Assembly (NCBI GenBank): GCA_900753165.1
Contig: CAADYC010000097.1
Span: 1-21,023, forward strand
Length of the DNA stretch: 21,023 nt
From: Clostridia bacterium
Lineage (GTDB): Bacteria > Bacillota > Clostridia > TANB77 > CAG-508
Direction: 5' to 3'
In this document: in pieces, positions 8,117 through 16,118 of the stretch
Layout of the letters: each line of letters starts with the position of its first letter
Numbering within the stretch: the stretch's first letter is position 1
Position numbers and translations under genes: made by a program
The notes under the pieces: generated by a model
Database searches by the model: none
What the model was told of the DNA's origin: nothing
Seen by the model: only the letters and a program-made list of their open reading frames with translations

Positions 8117-8395
8117 ATGGAAGAATTTAAAAAAGAACAATTGATAAAAGAAAAAAGTGAACTTGATAAAGAAATTGAATTAATTAAAAATATAATAAAA
8201 ACAAGAGAAGAATTAAAAAGTGATAATAAAAATTTTGAATTTGCAGAAATGGAATTAGTAGATTATTATATATATCATATAAAAGCAAATCAAGCTAAAT
8301 TAGATTATTTAATAAAATTAGCAAAAGCAAATGGAATAACAATAGATAGAATAAATCAAATAAAATATGAAAATTATGATGAAGAAACAGGGTGA
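8117..8395 (+). CDS. YaaL-like DUF2508 protein
   Basis: A 92-residue soluble, highly charged helical protein. The central part (EFAEMELVDYYIYHIKANQAKLDYLIKLAK) has the pattern I know from DUF2508/YaaL: an acidic stretch, then a hydrophobic-aromatic run and an [AK]xLDYLIKxAK-type end. The next gene is BofA-like, which is the classic yaaL-bofA order of Firmicutes and strengthens the assignment. Function of the family is unknown. Start: GAGGTGG 6-8 nt before ATG. TATAAT at 8076-8081 may be its -10 box, but no good -35 is seen. Confidence 0.65.
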   Translation: MEEFKKEQLIKEKSELDKEIELIKNIIKTREELKSDNKNFEFAEMELVDYYIYHIKANQAKLDYLIKLAKANGITIDRINQIKYENYDEETG

Positions 8396-8513
8396 AATAT
8401 TACAATACTTCTATCAAACTATAACAATATAAATTATAAAAATAAAATATAAATGAATATTTGTCCATATTTATTCATACAAATGTATAAATAAAGTTTG
8501 AAGAGGGATGAGT

Positions 8514-8771
8514 ATGGATACAAATATAATTACATATTTAGCGTGTATATGTTTTTTATTTATTTTTGGCAGAATTTTTATTGTCCCAATAACAAAGATT
8601 TTAAAGATTGTTATTAATTCCATTTTAGGTGGAATAGCAATATTTTTAATAAACCTTGTTGGGGGAATATGGGGATTTCATATAGGACTTAATATTTTTA
8701 CAAGTATTTTAGTTGGGTTGCTAGGATTGCCAGGAGCAGTATGTTTAGTAATTATAAAACTGTTAATTTAA
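8514..8771 (+). CDS. bofA: BofA-family integral membrane protein (pro-sigma-K processing inhibitor-like)
   Basis: An 85-residue protein of three hydrophobic segments. In spore formers BofA sits in the forespore outer membrane with SpoIVFA and holds back the SpoIVFB protease that activates sigma-K. The C-terminal half, with GGIAIFLINLVG, FHIGLNIFTSILVGLLGLPG and VIIKLLI, is the conserved BofA pattern. In-frame ATGs lie at 8508 and 8514; AAGAGGG ends at 8507, so only 8514 has a workable ribosome-site spacing. The yaaL-like gene is 118 bp upstream. In many Clostridia that lack sigma-K control by this route the family is still present, so the name describes the family, not a proven role. Confidence 0.75.
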   Translation: MDTNIITYLACICFLFIFGRIFIVPITKILKIVINSILGGIAIFLINLVGGIWGFHIGLNIFTSILVGLLGLPGAVCLVIIKLLI

Positions 8772-8775
8772 AAAT

Positions 8776-8804
8776 GGAATTAAGGGGCCACCACACAAAA
8801 TCCC
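8776..8804 (+). repeat. Short copy of the TTAAGGGGCCAC repeat
   Basis: ATTAAGGGGCCAC at 8779-8791 is identical, inverted, to 14460-14472, and the surrounding 25 or so bases (GGAATTAAGG, ACCACA, AAAATCC) also match the left arm at 14300-14326 with few differences. It lies, like the other copy, between the ends of convergent genes and directly beside a terminator hairpin. Confidence 0.6.
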
Positions 8805-8850
8805 AAAAAAAATCAGGAAAGAAGACATAAGCCTTCAATCCTGATTTTTT
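8805..8850. terminator. Bidirectional terminator between bofA and glmS
   Basis: AAAAAATCAGGA (8807-8818) pairs perfectly with TCCTGATTTTTT (8839-8850), 20-nt loop. A- and T-tracts on both sides suit termination on both strands. The right arm touches the glmS stop codon. Confidence 0.8.
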
Positions 8851-10692
8851 CTATTCAACAGTAACTGATTTTGCTAAGTTTCTAGGTTTATCAACATCCA
8901 AACCTTTTTCCTTAGAAATATGATAAGCAAGTAATTGTAATGGAACAATTGATAAAATAGGAGAAACAAAACAATTTGTTTCAGGGATATCAATTACAAC
9001 ATCAAACATACTCTTATCAATATCTTGGTTAGAAACAACCAAAGTTTTAGCACCACGAGTAATAACCTCTTGAATATTACTTACAGTCTTTTTAACTAAA
9101 TCTTTATCAGTCATAACACCAATAACAGTAACACCATTCTCAATTAAAGCAATAGAACCATGTTTAAGCTCTCCAGCAGGATAGCTTTCTGAATGGATAT
9201 AAGAAATTTCTTTTAATTTTAAAGAACCTTCTCTTGCAACTGTTTCATCAATACCTCTACCAAGGAAGAAAACATCTTTTTCTTGATAGATTTTTTTAGC
9301 AAATTTTGTAACTTCTTCATCACATTTTAAAACTTCTTCTATTTTTTTAGGTAATTCTAAAATACTTTTCTTAATATCAACTAATAAACTTTCATCAGCT
9401 GTTCCAAGCATTTCTGCAAAATAAATTGCTAAAATAGTCATTAAAACAACTTGAGAAGTATATGCTTTTGTAGAAGCAACAGCTATTTCTGGTCCAGCAT
9501 GTGTATAAATTGAATAGTCTGCTTCTCTTGTTATAGAACTTCCAATTACATTAGTAACTGCAATAGTTTTAGCACCTTTTTCTTTTGATAATTTTAATGC
9601 TGCTATTGTATCAGCTGTTTCACCAGATTGAGATAAGAAAATACATAAAGTTTTGTCATCTACAATTGGGTCTCTATATCTAAATTCTGAAGCAATATCA
9701 ACTTCTGTAGGAATTCTACAAAGTTTTTCAATAGAATTTTTTCCTGTAAGACCAGCATGCATTGCAGTACCACAAGCTACAATATAAATTTTATTTAAGC
9801 TTGATAAATATTCTTTTGTAAATTTAAGTTCATCAAATTCACATTTTGAATTTACATTTACTTTAGCACCTATTGTTTCTCTAATAGCAGTTGGTTGTTC
9901 AAAAATTTCTTTTAACATAAAATCATCATAACCTTCTTTTTCAGCTGCTGTAGCATTCCATTCAATAGATTCAGTTTTCTTTTCAATTTCATTTAAATCT
10001 TTATCATAAAATTTTGCAGAATTTTTTGTTAAAACAACAAATTCTAAATCATTTAAAAGATAAAAATCTTTTGTGTAAGAAAGTATTGCAGGAATATCTG
10101 AAGATAAGTATTTTTCATCTTCACAAGTTCCTATAACTAATGGGCTATCTTGTCTTACAACTATCATATTATCAGGGTAAAGACTTGAAATAACTTCAAG
10201 CGCAAAACTTCCTTTTAAATCTAAACAAGCATTTCTTACTGCTCTTAAAAATTTTAAATCATCATTTTTTGTATCATTTGTATAGTAATAATGTATCAAA
10301 TTTGGTATCATTTCTGTATCTGTTTGAGAATAGAAAGTATATCCTTTATCAGTTAAGAATTTTTTTAATTCATTAAAGTTTTCAATAATTCCATTATGAA
10401 CTACACTAAATGTTTTTGAATTATCTTGATGAGGATGAGCATTTTCTTTTGATGGCTTTCCATGTGTTGCCCATCTTGTATGTGCAATACCAACAGTTCC
10501 TTCTAATTTGTCAATTCCATCTAAAGCTAATAAGTTTTTAACTCTTCCTTTATCTTTCATTATTGATAATCCATCTTTTTCGATTGTTGAAATACCAGCA
10601 GAGTCATACCCTCTGTATTCCAATCTTGTTAGCCCTGCTAAAAGAATAGGGCATGCTTTTTTTGTTCCTATGTAACCTACAATTCCACACAT
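8851..10692 (-). CDS. glmS: Glutamine--fructose-6-phosphate aminotransferase (isomerising)
   Basis: Makes glucosamine-6-phosphate from fructose-6-phosphate and glutamine, the first step to UDP-GlcNAc and cell wall. The protein starts MCGIVGYIG, so Cys2 becomes the N-terminal nucleophile of the glutaminase domain; HTRWATHG follows (about 71-78). The isomerase half has two SIS domains with SQSGETADT (about 354) and AYTSQV, and ends with the family's usual PRNLAKSVTVE. CGTAMHAG replaces the more common CGTSYHA. Length 613 is close to the normal 600-610. The start follows AAGGAGG. It is a single-gene transcript, and a glmS ribozyme lies about 100 nt upstream of the start codon. Confidence 0.97.
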   Translation of the reverse strand: MCGIVGYIGTKKACPILLAGLTRLEYRGYDSAGISTIEKDGLSIMKDKGRVKNLLALDGIDKLEGTVGIAHTRWATHGKPSKENAHPHQDNSKTFSVVHNGIIENFNELKKFLTDKGYTFYSQTDTEMIPNLIHYYYTNDTKNDDLKFLRAVRNACLDLKGSFALEVISSLYPDNMIVVRQDSPLVIGTCEDEKYLSSDIPAILSYTKDFYLLNDLEFVVLTKNSAKFYDKDLNEIEKKTESIEWNATAAEKEGYDDFMLKEIFEQPTAIRETIGAKVNVNSKCEFDELKFTKEYLSSLNKIYIVACGTAMHAGLTGKNSIEKLCRIPTEVDIASEFRYRDPIVDDKTLCIFLSQSGETADTIAALKLSKEKGAKTIAVTNVIGSSITREADYSIYTHAGPEIAVASTKAYTSQVVLMTILAIYFAEMLGTADESLLVDIKKSILELPKKIEEVLKCDEEVTKFAKKIYQEKDVFFLGRGIDETVAREGSLKLKEISYIHSESYPAGELKHGSIALIENGVTVIGVMTDKDLVKKTVSNIQEVITRGAKTLVVSNQDIDKSMFDVVIDIPETNCFVSPILSIVPLQLLAYHISKEKGLDVDKPRNLAKSVTVE

Positions 10693-10789
10693 AGTAATTC
10701 CTCCTTATAAAATTAAAAATTTATGGAATTGAAAGTATGCAAACTTAAAATATTAATTTCTGTTCTAATATTACTATTAGTTTTTAATT

Positions 10790-10888
10790 AATACTAATGA
10801 CCTTAAGTAAAAGCCACTAGAGCATCCGCCGAATTTTTCGATAACTCTAGACCTCGTCAACCACCTGAAAATAGTGGTCCTGGCGCTT
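10790..10888 (-). ncRNA. glmS ribozyme (glucosamine-6-phosphate riboswitch)
   Basis: On the minus strand the conserved blocks come in the known order: AAGCGCC at the cleavage site (cut expected between A at 10887 and G at 10886), GACGAGG (10858-10852), TTATCGA (10844-10838), GGCGGATG (10830-10823) and CTTTTACTTAAGG toward the 3' end (10813-10801). This is the self-cleaving RNA that uses glucosamine-6-phosphate as cofactor and lowers glmS mRNA when the sugar is plentiful. It lies in the glmS leader, as in other Firmicutes. The ends are approximate. Confidence 0.93.
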
Positions 10889-10941
10889 GAAAAACTAACT
10901 CCTTTCTTGATATTTTTCTATGCATCTTTCAATTTTACTTT

Positions 10942-10973
10942 ATTATATTACATCAAAATACTTTTTGGTGCAA
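10942..10973 (-). promoter_or_regulatory. Possible glmS promoter
   Basis: On the minus strand a consensus TATAAT (10947-10942) lies about 55 nt upstream of the ribozyme cleavage site. The best -35 candidate, TTGCAC (10973-10968), is 20 nt away, longer than usual, so the -10 is the stronger half of this call. Confidence 0.45.
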
Positions 10974-11024
10974 GTGTTTTTGTAAAATTTTTTCATACAT
11001 AAATAGTTCTTTGTTACAGTTCAA

Positions 11025-11236
11025 TAAGAATACTGCTTGTAATACCTGAGGAATATAATTTCCATATATTTCGAATGCGACCAAAATTGTGTTACAAATT
11101 CTTAAGTAAATGCTCTAAAGGGCTCCCGTTTTCGGGGTTTATTAGAGTATTTGCTTTAGAATTTGTTAACATTATGAAGGGAAGCCAAGAAAAATATGAA
11201 AATTATATTCCTCAGGTATTACAAGCAGTATTCTTA
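11025..11236. repeat. 212-nt rod-like inverted repeat (candidate structured RNA or MITE-like element)
   Basis: Outer arms 11025-11067 and 11194-11236 are complementary at 42 of 43 positions. A symmetric unpaired bubble of 21 nt on each side follows (11068-11088 and 11173-11193). Then comes an inner helix, 11089-11118 with 11142-11172, with two G-U pairs, a T-T mismatch and a one-base bulge. The tip carries CCCG-TTTT-CGGG (about 11125-11136). It lies between the divergent promoters of glmS and the unknown gene, outside both transcripts. A closing stem, central bubble and apical stem recall 6S RNA, but the near-perfect outer stem is unusual for that family. I see no clear promoter for it, and the short ORFs inside look accidental. 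Confidence 0.7.
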
Positions 11237-11276
11237 CTAAAAAGTAATACTCATTTACATTTTTAACAATTTAAAT

Positions 11277-11305
11277 TTGACAAAATTTACATAATGTGAT
11301 ATTAT
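11277..11305 (+). promoter_or_regulatory. Near-consensus sigma-A promoter of the 11348 gene
   Basis: TTGACA (11277-11282), exactly 17 nt, TATTAT (11300-11305). The -35 is perfect and the -10 has one change. The predicted start is near 11312, giving a leader of about 36 nt with AAGGAGG before ATG 11348. It is the strongest promoter I see in the window. Confidence 0.8.
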
Positions 11306-11347
11306 TTTGAATGTTACATCAACTGTTTAACATAAGGAGGTTTAAAC

Positions 11348-11815
11348 ATGGAAGAATACAAATTATTTCATGTAACTAGAAATTTAGCTAAGCATGCGTT
11401 CGAACTGGATGACGCAATTCATGGTTCACCATTGCCTAAAGAAGTAACAGATTGGGCAGTGAAAAACCCAGAACTGTATATGCAGCGGTTAAGAGCTGAG
11501 TTACTGAGACTGGAAGGGCTTCTTTCAGATTTGCAGTACGTGATGAGAAATAAGTTTCAAATGGAATTTGAAAATAAACCATTTGAAATGAGTGAAGAAC
11601 AATGTGATGCATATGTATATCACAAATTTCACCACCGCTCGTTTACATACGCAGAAAAGATCAGTTACTGGCTTGGAGAAAAAACTCCTGAAGAAATGGA
11701 TGTGAAAATTCCAAAAGCAAAGAGACAGTTAAATGTCTTGGTTGCAGCAATTCAGGATGTAAATGTAAGTCTTGTAAGATTTAGTAATTATTGCAAGACA
11801 ATCAAAACGCAGTAA
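11348..11815 (+). CDS. Unrecognised 155-residue soluble protein, compositionally foreign
   Basis: I do not recognise the family. The protein is charged, probably all-helical and has no signal peptide or membrane segment. Features are a His-rich patch YVYHKFHHRSF (about 93-103) and Leu-rich helices (RLRAELLRLEGLLSDL, 46-61). Expression signals are excellent: near-consensus promoter, AAGGAGG with 7-8-nt spacing, and its own terminator, so it is a stand-alone, probably well-expressed gene. Its base and codon use differ from all neighbours: clearly higher GC (about 45% in the first 60 bases checked), frequent CTG for Leu, and CGC and CGG for Arg. That suggests horizontal acquisition. Its CGG codon (CAG-CGG-TTA) must be read in frame for the protein to be made, because a +1 shift there meets TAA at once. 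Confidence 0.85.
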   Translation: MEEYKLFHVTRNLAKHAFELDDAIHGSPLPKEVTDWAVKNPELYMQRLRAELLRLEGLLSDLQYVMRNKFQMEFENKPFEMSEEQCDAYVYHKFHHRSFTYAEKISYWLGEKTPEEMDVKIPKAKRQLNVLVAAIQDVNVSLVRFSNYCKTIKTQ

Positions 11816-11831
11816 TCTAGCAGCAAACCTC

Positions 11832-11862
11832 AAAGGTCCTCTATTTTTAGGGGACCTTTTCT
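11832..11862 (+). terminator. Intrinsic terminator after the 11348 gene
   Basis: AAAGGTCCTC (11832-11841) pairs with GGGGACCTTTT (11850-11860), 8-nt loop, ending in TTTT-C-T. It lies 16 nt after the stop codon. Confidence 0.85.
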
Positions 11863-11928
11863 AATGGTTTTATAAGTGAAAAAGGATATAGTAGTTACAA
11901 GATATTATGCTATTTATAAAAATTAACC

Positions 11929-11958
11929 TTGCTTTAATATCTACTAATAGGTTATAAT
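11929..11958 (+). promoter_or_regulatory. Promoter of hpt-uvrC
   Basis: TTGCTT (11929-11934), 18-nt spacer, TATAAT (11953-11958), 35 nt before the hpt start codon. The -10 box is consensus. Confidence 0.65.
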
Positions 11959-11993
11959 AAATATAGAAAAAATAAGGAAGGAAAGTAAAATAA

Positions 11994-12506
11994 ATGGAAG
12001 ATTTAAAAGTATTAATAAATGAAGAAGAGTTAGAAAAAAGGATTGAAGAACTAGCAAGACAAATAGAAAAAGACTATGAAGGAAAAGACATAGTATTTCT
12101 TGGAATTTTAAAAGGATCAATACCATTCATGTGGGAACTAGCAAAAAAGGTAAAAAACAATGTAATATTTGAATTTATTGAAGTATCAAGCTATGAAGGA
12201 ACAGAAAGTACAGGAAAAGTAACGCTACACAAAGATATAAAACAAAGTATAGAAGGAAAAAACGTCTTAATAATAGAAGATATAATAGACACAGGAAGAA
12301 CATTAAGCTTTTTATTAGAACATTTAAAAGAAAAAAATCCTAATAGTATAAAAATTGCAACATTATTAAGCAAACCATCAAGAAGAGTAATAAATATAGA
12401 TGTAGACTACATTGGATTTGAAATAGAAGACAAATTTATAATTGGATTTGGTTTAGACGACGACCAAAACAGAAGAAACTTGCCATATGTAGGATACAAA
12501 GAATAG
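11994..12506 (+). CDS. hpt: Hypoxanthine phosphoribosyltransferase
   Basis: Purine salvage enzyme joining hypoxanthine or guanine to PRPP to give IMP or GMP. The PRPP-binding motif IIEDIIDTG lies at 93-101, with the acidic pair E95-D96 as in HPRTs. An early LGILKGSIPFM loop (36-46) and the C-terminal GFGLDDDQNRRNLPYVG (purine-binding side, about 151-167) fit the family. 170 residues is about normal (175-180). The start follows GGAAGGAAAG at a rather long spacing. uvrC starts 9 nt after its stop, so the two form an operon. Confidence 0.95.
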   Translation: MEDLKVLINEEELEKRIEELARQIEKDYEGKDIVFLGILKGSIPFMWELAKKVKNNVIFEFIEVSSYEGTESTGKVTLHKDIKQSIEGKNVLIIEDIIDTGRTLSFLLEHLKEKNPNSIKIATLLSKPSRRVINIDVDYIGFEIEDKFIIGFGLDDDQNRRNLPYVGYKE

Positions 12507-12515
12507 GAGAAAAGA

Positions 12516-14297
12516 ATGTTTAACATAGAAGAAGAGCTAAAAAAACTACCAGGAAAACCTGGAGTATATGTAATGCACGACAAGGACGACAATATAATCT
12601 ATGTAGGAAAAGCAGTTTCATTAAAGAACAGAGTAAGGTCATATTTCAGAAAAACAAATAAGACCGAAAGAATTAAAAAAATGGTAAGTTTAATAGACCA
12701 CTTTGAATACATAGTTGTTGACAATGAAGCAGAGGCATTGATTTTGGAATGTAACTTAATTAAGAAAAACAGACCAAAATTTAATGTTTTATTAAAAGAT
12801 GACAAAACATATCCATATATCAAAATTGATGTGAAGTCAGACTATCCAACTGTAGTTTTAACAAGAAGATTAATAAATGATGGAGCAAAATATTTTGGAC
12901 CATATGCAAACCCAGGTGCAGCTAAAGAAATGATAGATTTTATAAAACAAAAATATAAAATACGCCAATGTAAAAACTATCAAAATAGAACAAGACCATG
13001 TCTAAATTATCACATAAAAAGATGTTTAGCACCATGTATGGGATATGTAACACCAGAAGAATACAAAAAACAAATTGACGAAATAATTGATTTGCTAGAT
13101 GGAAAGACAGATAAAATTTTAAAAGAACTAGATAAGCAAATGCAAGAGGCATCAGAAAAACTAGATTTTGAAAAAGCAGCAGAATTAAGGGACAGAAAAT
13201 TAGCAATAGAAAGAGCATCATCTAAACAAAAAGTATCAAATATTTCAGAAAATAACATAGATGTTATAGGACTTTATAAGTCTGAATTAGAAGTATGTAT
13301 AGAAATTTTCTTTGTACGTGGAAGTAAAATGATAGGAAGAGAACACTACTTTTTTCCAGAATTGAAAGACATGGAAGATAGTGAAATTCTATCTGGATTT
13401 ATAAAACAATATTATTTAGAAAATCCAAACATACCAAGCAAAATAATGTTGAGAGAAGAATTGCCTGAAAAAGATGTAATAGAACAATGGTTATCCACAA
13501 TGTTAGGAAAAAAAGTGGAATTAAAAAGCCCTAAAAAAGGCGAAAAACTAAGATTTGTAGAGATGGCAGAAAATAATGCAAAAGTCACACTAGAAAACAA
13601 AGAAAAAGACAAATCGGAAATATTAATGGAATTAAAAGACGCACTAAAAATGGACAAATTACCACGAAAAATTGAAACATATGATATATCAAATATTTCA
13701 GGAGAATTTATGGTTGCAGGAATGTGTGTAATGCAGGATGGAGTTATTAAGAAAAATTTATCAAGAAGATTTAAAATAAAGACAGTCTTAACACAAGATG
13801 ACCCTAAATGTATGGAAGAAGTTGTAACAAGGAGATTAGCACATTCAATAGACCACGAAGATAAAGGCTTTGGCAAACTGCCAGACGCAATATTTGCAGA
13901 TGGTGGTATAACGCAAATTAGAGCAATTAGAAATGCTATAAACAAATATGAAAATTTGAATATAAAAATATTTGGTATGGTCAAAAACGACAAGCATCAA
14001 ACTAGAGCATTAATAGACGAAAATAGAAATGAAATACCAATTTCAGAAAATCTTATGAACTTAATAACTAGATTTCAAGATACAGTACATGATACAGCAA
14101 TTAAATATCATAGAAAATTGCGTGCTAAAGCAATTACTAAATCAGAGTTAGATGATATTGAGGGAATAGGTGAAGTTAAGAAAAGAGAGTTACTTAAAAA
14201 GTTTGGAAGTGTTGAAAAAATAAAACAAGTATCAAAAGAAGAATTAATGCAAGTAAAAGGAATAACAGAAAAAATAGTAGAACAAATAAAAAAATAA
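12516..14297 (+). CDS. uvrC: Excinuclease ABC subunit C
   Basis: Nuclease of nucleotide excision repair; with UvrA and UvrB it cuts the damaged strand on both sides of a lesion. Domains in order: GIY-YIG nuclease for the 3' cut (GVYVMHDKDDNIIYVGKA, 16-33); a Cys cluster (CKNYQNRTRPCLNYHIKRCLAPC, within about 152-174); the UVR UvrB-contact motif (KLDFEKAAELRDR, about 215-227); an RNase H-like domain for the 5' cut (YDISNISGE about 389-397, FADGG about 464-468); and two helix-hairpin-helix motifs at the end (IEGIGEVKKRELL, VKGITEKI). The 593 residues match the usual length. AGGAGAAAAG precedes ATG. It shares a transcript with hpt, and its stop codon lies in the left arm of the 14284 inverted repeat. 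Confidence 0.97.
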   Translation: MFNIEEELKKLPGKPGVYVMHDKDDNIIYVGKAVSLKNRVRSYFRKTNKTERIKKMVSLIDHFEYIVVDNEAEALILECNLIKKNRPKFNVLLKDDKTYPYIKIDVKSDYPTVVLTRRLINDGAKYFGPYANPGAAKEMIDFIKQKYKIRQCKNYQNRTRPCLNYHIKRCLAPCMGYVTPEEYKKQIDEIIDLLDGKTDKILKELDKQMQEASEKLDFEKAAELRDRKLAIERASSKQKVSNISENNIDVIGLYKSELEVCIEIFFVRGSKMIGREHYFFPELKDMEDSEILSGFIKQYYLENPNIPSKIMLREELPEKDVIEQWLSTMLGKKVELKSPKKGEKLRFVEMAENNAKVTLENKEKDKSEILMELKDALKMDKLPRKIETYDISNISGEFMVAGMCVMQDGVIKKNLSRRFKIKTVLTQDDPKCMEEVVTRRLAHSIDHEDKGFGKLPDAIFADGGITQIRAIRNAINKYENLNIKIFGMVKNDKHQTRALIDENRNEIPISENLMNLITRFQDTVHDTAIKYHRKLRAKAITKSELDDIEGIGEVKKRELLKKFGSVEKIKQVSKEELMQVKGITEKIVEQIKK

Positions 14298-14488
14298 CGG
14301 GAATTAAGGTGCACCACATAAAATCCAGTAATAAATTCTGATTTGTTATTATATATTAATATTTGCAGAAAAAGACTTATAGGTAGACCCCAGCTATGTT
14401 TTTTTCAAAAATATTAATATATAATAATAAAATTATAAAAACTTGGTGATTTGAGGGTAGTGGCCCCTTAATCCCGATTTTTTTATTT
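14284..14488. repeat. Long nested inverted-repeat element between convergent genes
   Basis: Outer arms 14284-14325 and 14448-14488 are imperfectly complementary: both read AAATAAAAAAAT..CGGG.ATTAAGG outward-in. A second perfect pair, 14346-14364 with 14409-14427 (19 bp, TTATTATATATTAATATTT), is nested inside. The loop (14365-14408) contains ATAGGTAGACCCCAGCTAT. The outer arms overlap the stop codons of uvrC and of the convergent glycosyltransferase gene, so the structure probably also works as their bidirectional terminator. The arm sequence ATTAAGGGGCCAC recurs at 8779-8791 in another convergent junction, which suggests a dispersed repeat family. No transposase is nearby. Confidence 0.7.
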
Positions 14489-16057
14489 AGAAACTAAATA
14501 TAAATTATCCATTACAACATTAGAATTATTACCATCTTCAGCTTTATAAAGTAATGTAATGTTTTTAAATTCAGACTCATTTTTAATTCTATCTAAAATA
14601 GAATCATTATCCATATAAGACTTAATAGATAAAATATAAGAATCTTCAGTATTTAAACTATCATCATCAATAACACAATGCAATTCATCATTATTCTTAA
14701 CATTAATAATTAAAGTTCTATTATAAATCATCATCTCAGAAACACTTTGCATATGATTAAAGAAATTATCATAAACATACACAAAAGATTTATCTTTATT
14801 TTCTTCAGCAATATCTAAAATGTTTTTATAATTTTCATATAAAAACAATGGTTTAGAAAATACAATACCATTTATAACTAAAACAATTGAAATTATTGAA
14901 AATGCAATATAGTTATATTTAAAAGTTATAAATTCATTTAATATAAAGAAAAATGTTAATACCAAAAATGGAATTACTGGCATTATATATCTTAATTCTT
15001 GGAATGACGTCATTCTAACAGCAATAAAGTAGTAAAAAATGCTAGGTACGATTGTAATTAAAACAATAAATTTCTCTTTACTTTTTATGCACAATGCAAT
15101 TGTTGCAATTATAAATAAAATTAATATAATAATCATTAAAGGTATATTAGTACTGTTTATACTAAATGCATATGCAAGATGTTTTAAATAATCAAACACA
15201 TGTGAAAAATATCCAGAATTTCCTAAATTTGTTAAACCTCTATCTGAAAATAATAGATGTTTTATACAAGGTACAAATATTAAAACGCCAACAACTGCAT
15301 ATACAATATGAGATACAATATATTTTGAGATTATTTTTTTATCTTTTTTTGTTCTAATCATTTCAATTAACATTATTCCAAAGATAAAAAATGCATAAAT
15401 TGCAAAAAAGTATTGTGTTAAAAATCCCAAAACAGTTGTAATTCCAAGTTGAATAGTAAACTTTTTATCCATTACAAAATCATTTTTATATAATTTTAAA
15501 TTTAAATAAAAATAAAGTAAAATAAATAATGTAAGAACCATGTACATTCTTTGGAAAATAACCATAGAAATTGTACCCATTGATAATCCATAAAGTATTA
15601 AAGATGGAATTACTAAATTTTCCTTATTAAGCAATTTCAAAATCTTACAAATTACTATACAACTAATTATAAAAGCTATTACATTTACAATAAAAGCAGA
15701 ATATAATGAAAAATGTCCACCAAAAAATAATGTTGCAAAATGTACTAAAGTATAGAAAAATGGGGGATGATTATCATAGGCTTGGTTTAAATACAATGCT
15801 TTAAAATTTAATATATTATTAGGTGATAAAGTCATAGCTGTTTTTACATATTCTTTAGTTCTCCAAACAGGATCTTTTACATCTTTATCATAAGCATCCA
15901 TTACTCCATTATTTGGATTCACAGAAGAGCATAAGGTATATCCTTCATCCTCATGTAGACCTACCTTTTTTGTTTGATAGAAAAATATTATACCAGACAT
16001 TACTGCAATTAGAATGATAACTAATATTTTTTTAATTTTTTCTTTGTTTTTTAACAT
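14483..16057 (-). CDS. Multi-pass glycosyltransferase, GT39/ArnT-like
   Basis: An integral membrane protein with one N-terminal helix, about ten more hydrophobic segments and a C-terminal soluble domain of about 110 residues. HEDEGY (35-40), an acidic motif in the first outer loop, and DNHPPFFY (95-102) are typical of GT-C enzymes that use polyprenyl-phosphate sugars to glycosylate proteins or envelope polymers. Acceptor and sugar are unknown. I start it at 16057 (524 residues, MLKNKEK) and not at the in-frame ATG at 16099. The upstream ATG has no ribosome site and overlaps the -10 box of a good promoter (16090-16118), while GGAAAGG precedes 16057. Single-gene unit; no other glycan genes nearby. 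Confidence 0.8.
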   Translation of the reverse strand: MLKNKEKIKKILVIILIAVMSGIIFFYQTKKVGLHEDEGYTLCSSVNPNNGVMDAYDKDVKDPVWRTKEYVKTAMTLSPNNILNFKALYLNQAYDNHPPFFYTLVHFATLFFGGHFSLYSAFIVNVIAFIISCIVICKILKLLNKENLVIPSLILYGLSMGTISMVIFQRMYMVLTLFILLYFYLNLKLYKNDFVMDKKFTIQLGITTVLGFLTQYFFAIYAFFIFGIMLIEMIRTKKDKKIISKYIVSHIVYAVVGVLIFVPCIKHLLFSDRGLTNLGNSGYFSHVFDYLKHLAYAFSINSTNIPLMIIILILFIIATIALCIKSKEKFIVLITIVPSIFYYFIAVRMTSFQELRYIMPVIPFLVLTFFFILNEFITFKYNYIAFSIISIVLVINGIVFSKPLFLYENYKNILDIAEENKDKSFVYVYDNFFNHMQSVSEMMIYNRTLIINVKNNDELHCVIDDDSLNTEDSYILSIKSYMDNDSILDRIKNESEFKNITLLYKAEDGNNSNVVMDNLYLVSK

Positions 16058-16089
16058 TTTAAAATCAACCTTTCCATTAAATTTTTTAT

Positions 16090-16118
16090 ATTGTATCATT
16101 ATTTGAAATTTTTAACAA
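16090..16118 (-). promoter_or_regulatory. Promoter of the glycosyltransferase gene
   Basis: On the minus strand TTGTTA (16118-16113), 17 nt, TACAAT (16095-16090). The transcript would begin near 16083, downstream of the ATG at 16099-16097, which is why the start at 16057 is preferred. Confidence 0.6.

Noticed and set aside
11025..11236. Retron-type msr-msd RNA
   Set aside because: A long hairpin is present but no reverse transcriptase is encoded nearby, and the downstream gene has its own promoter.
11075..11266. 63-codon plus-strand ORF across the 212-nt palindrome
   Set aside because: No ribosome site, it spans both arms of the inverted repeat, and it has no protein-like conservation pattern. 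The palindrome explains the sequence better.
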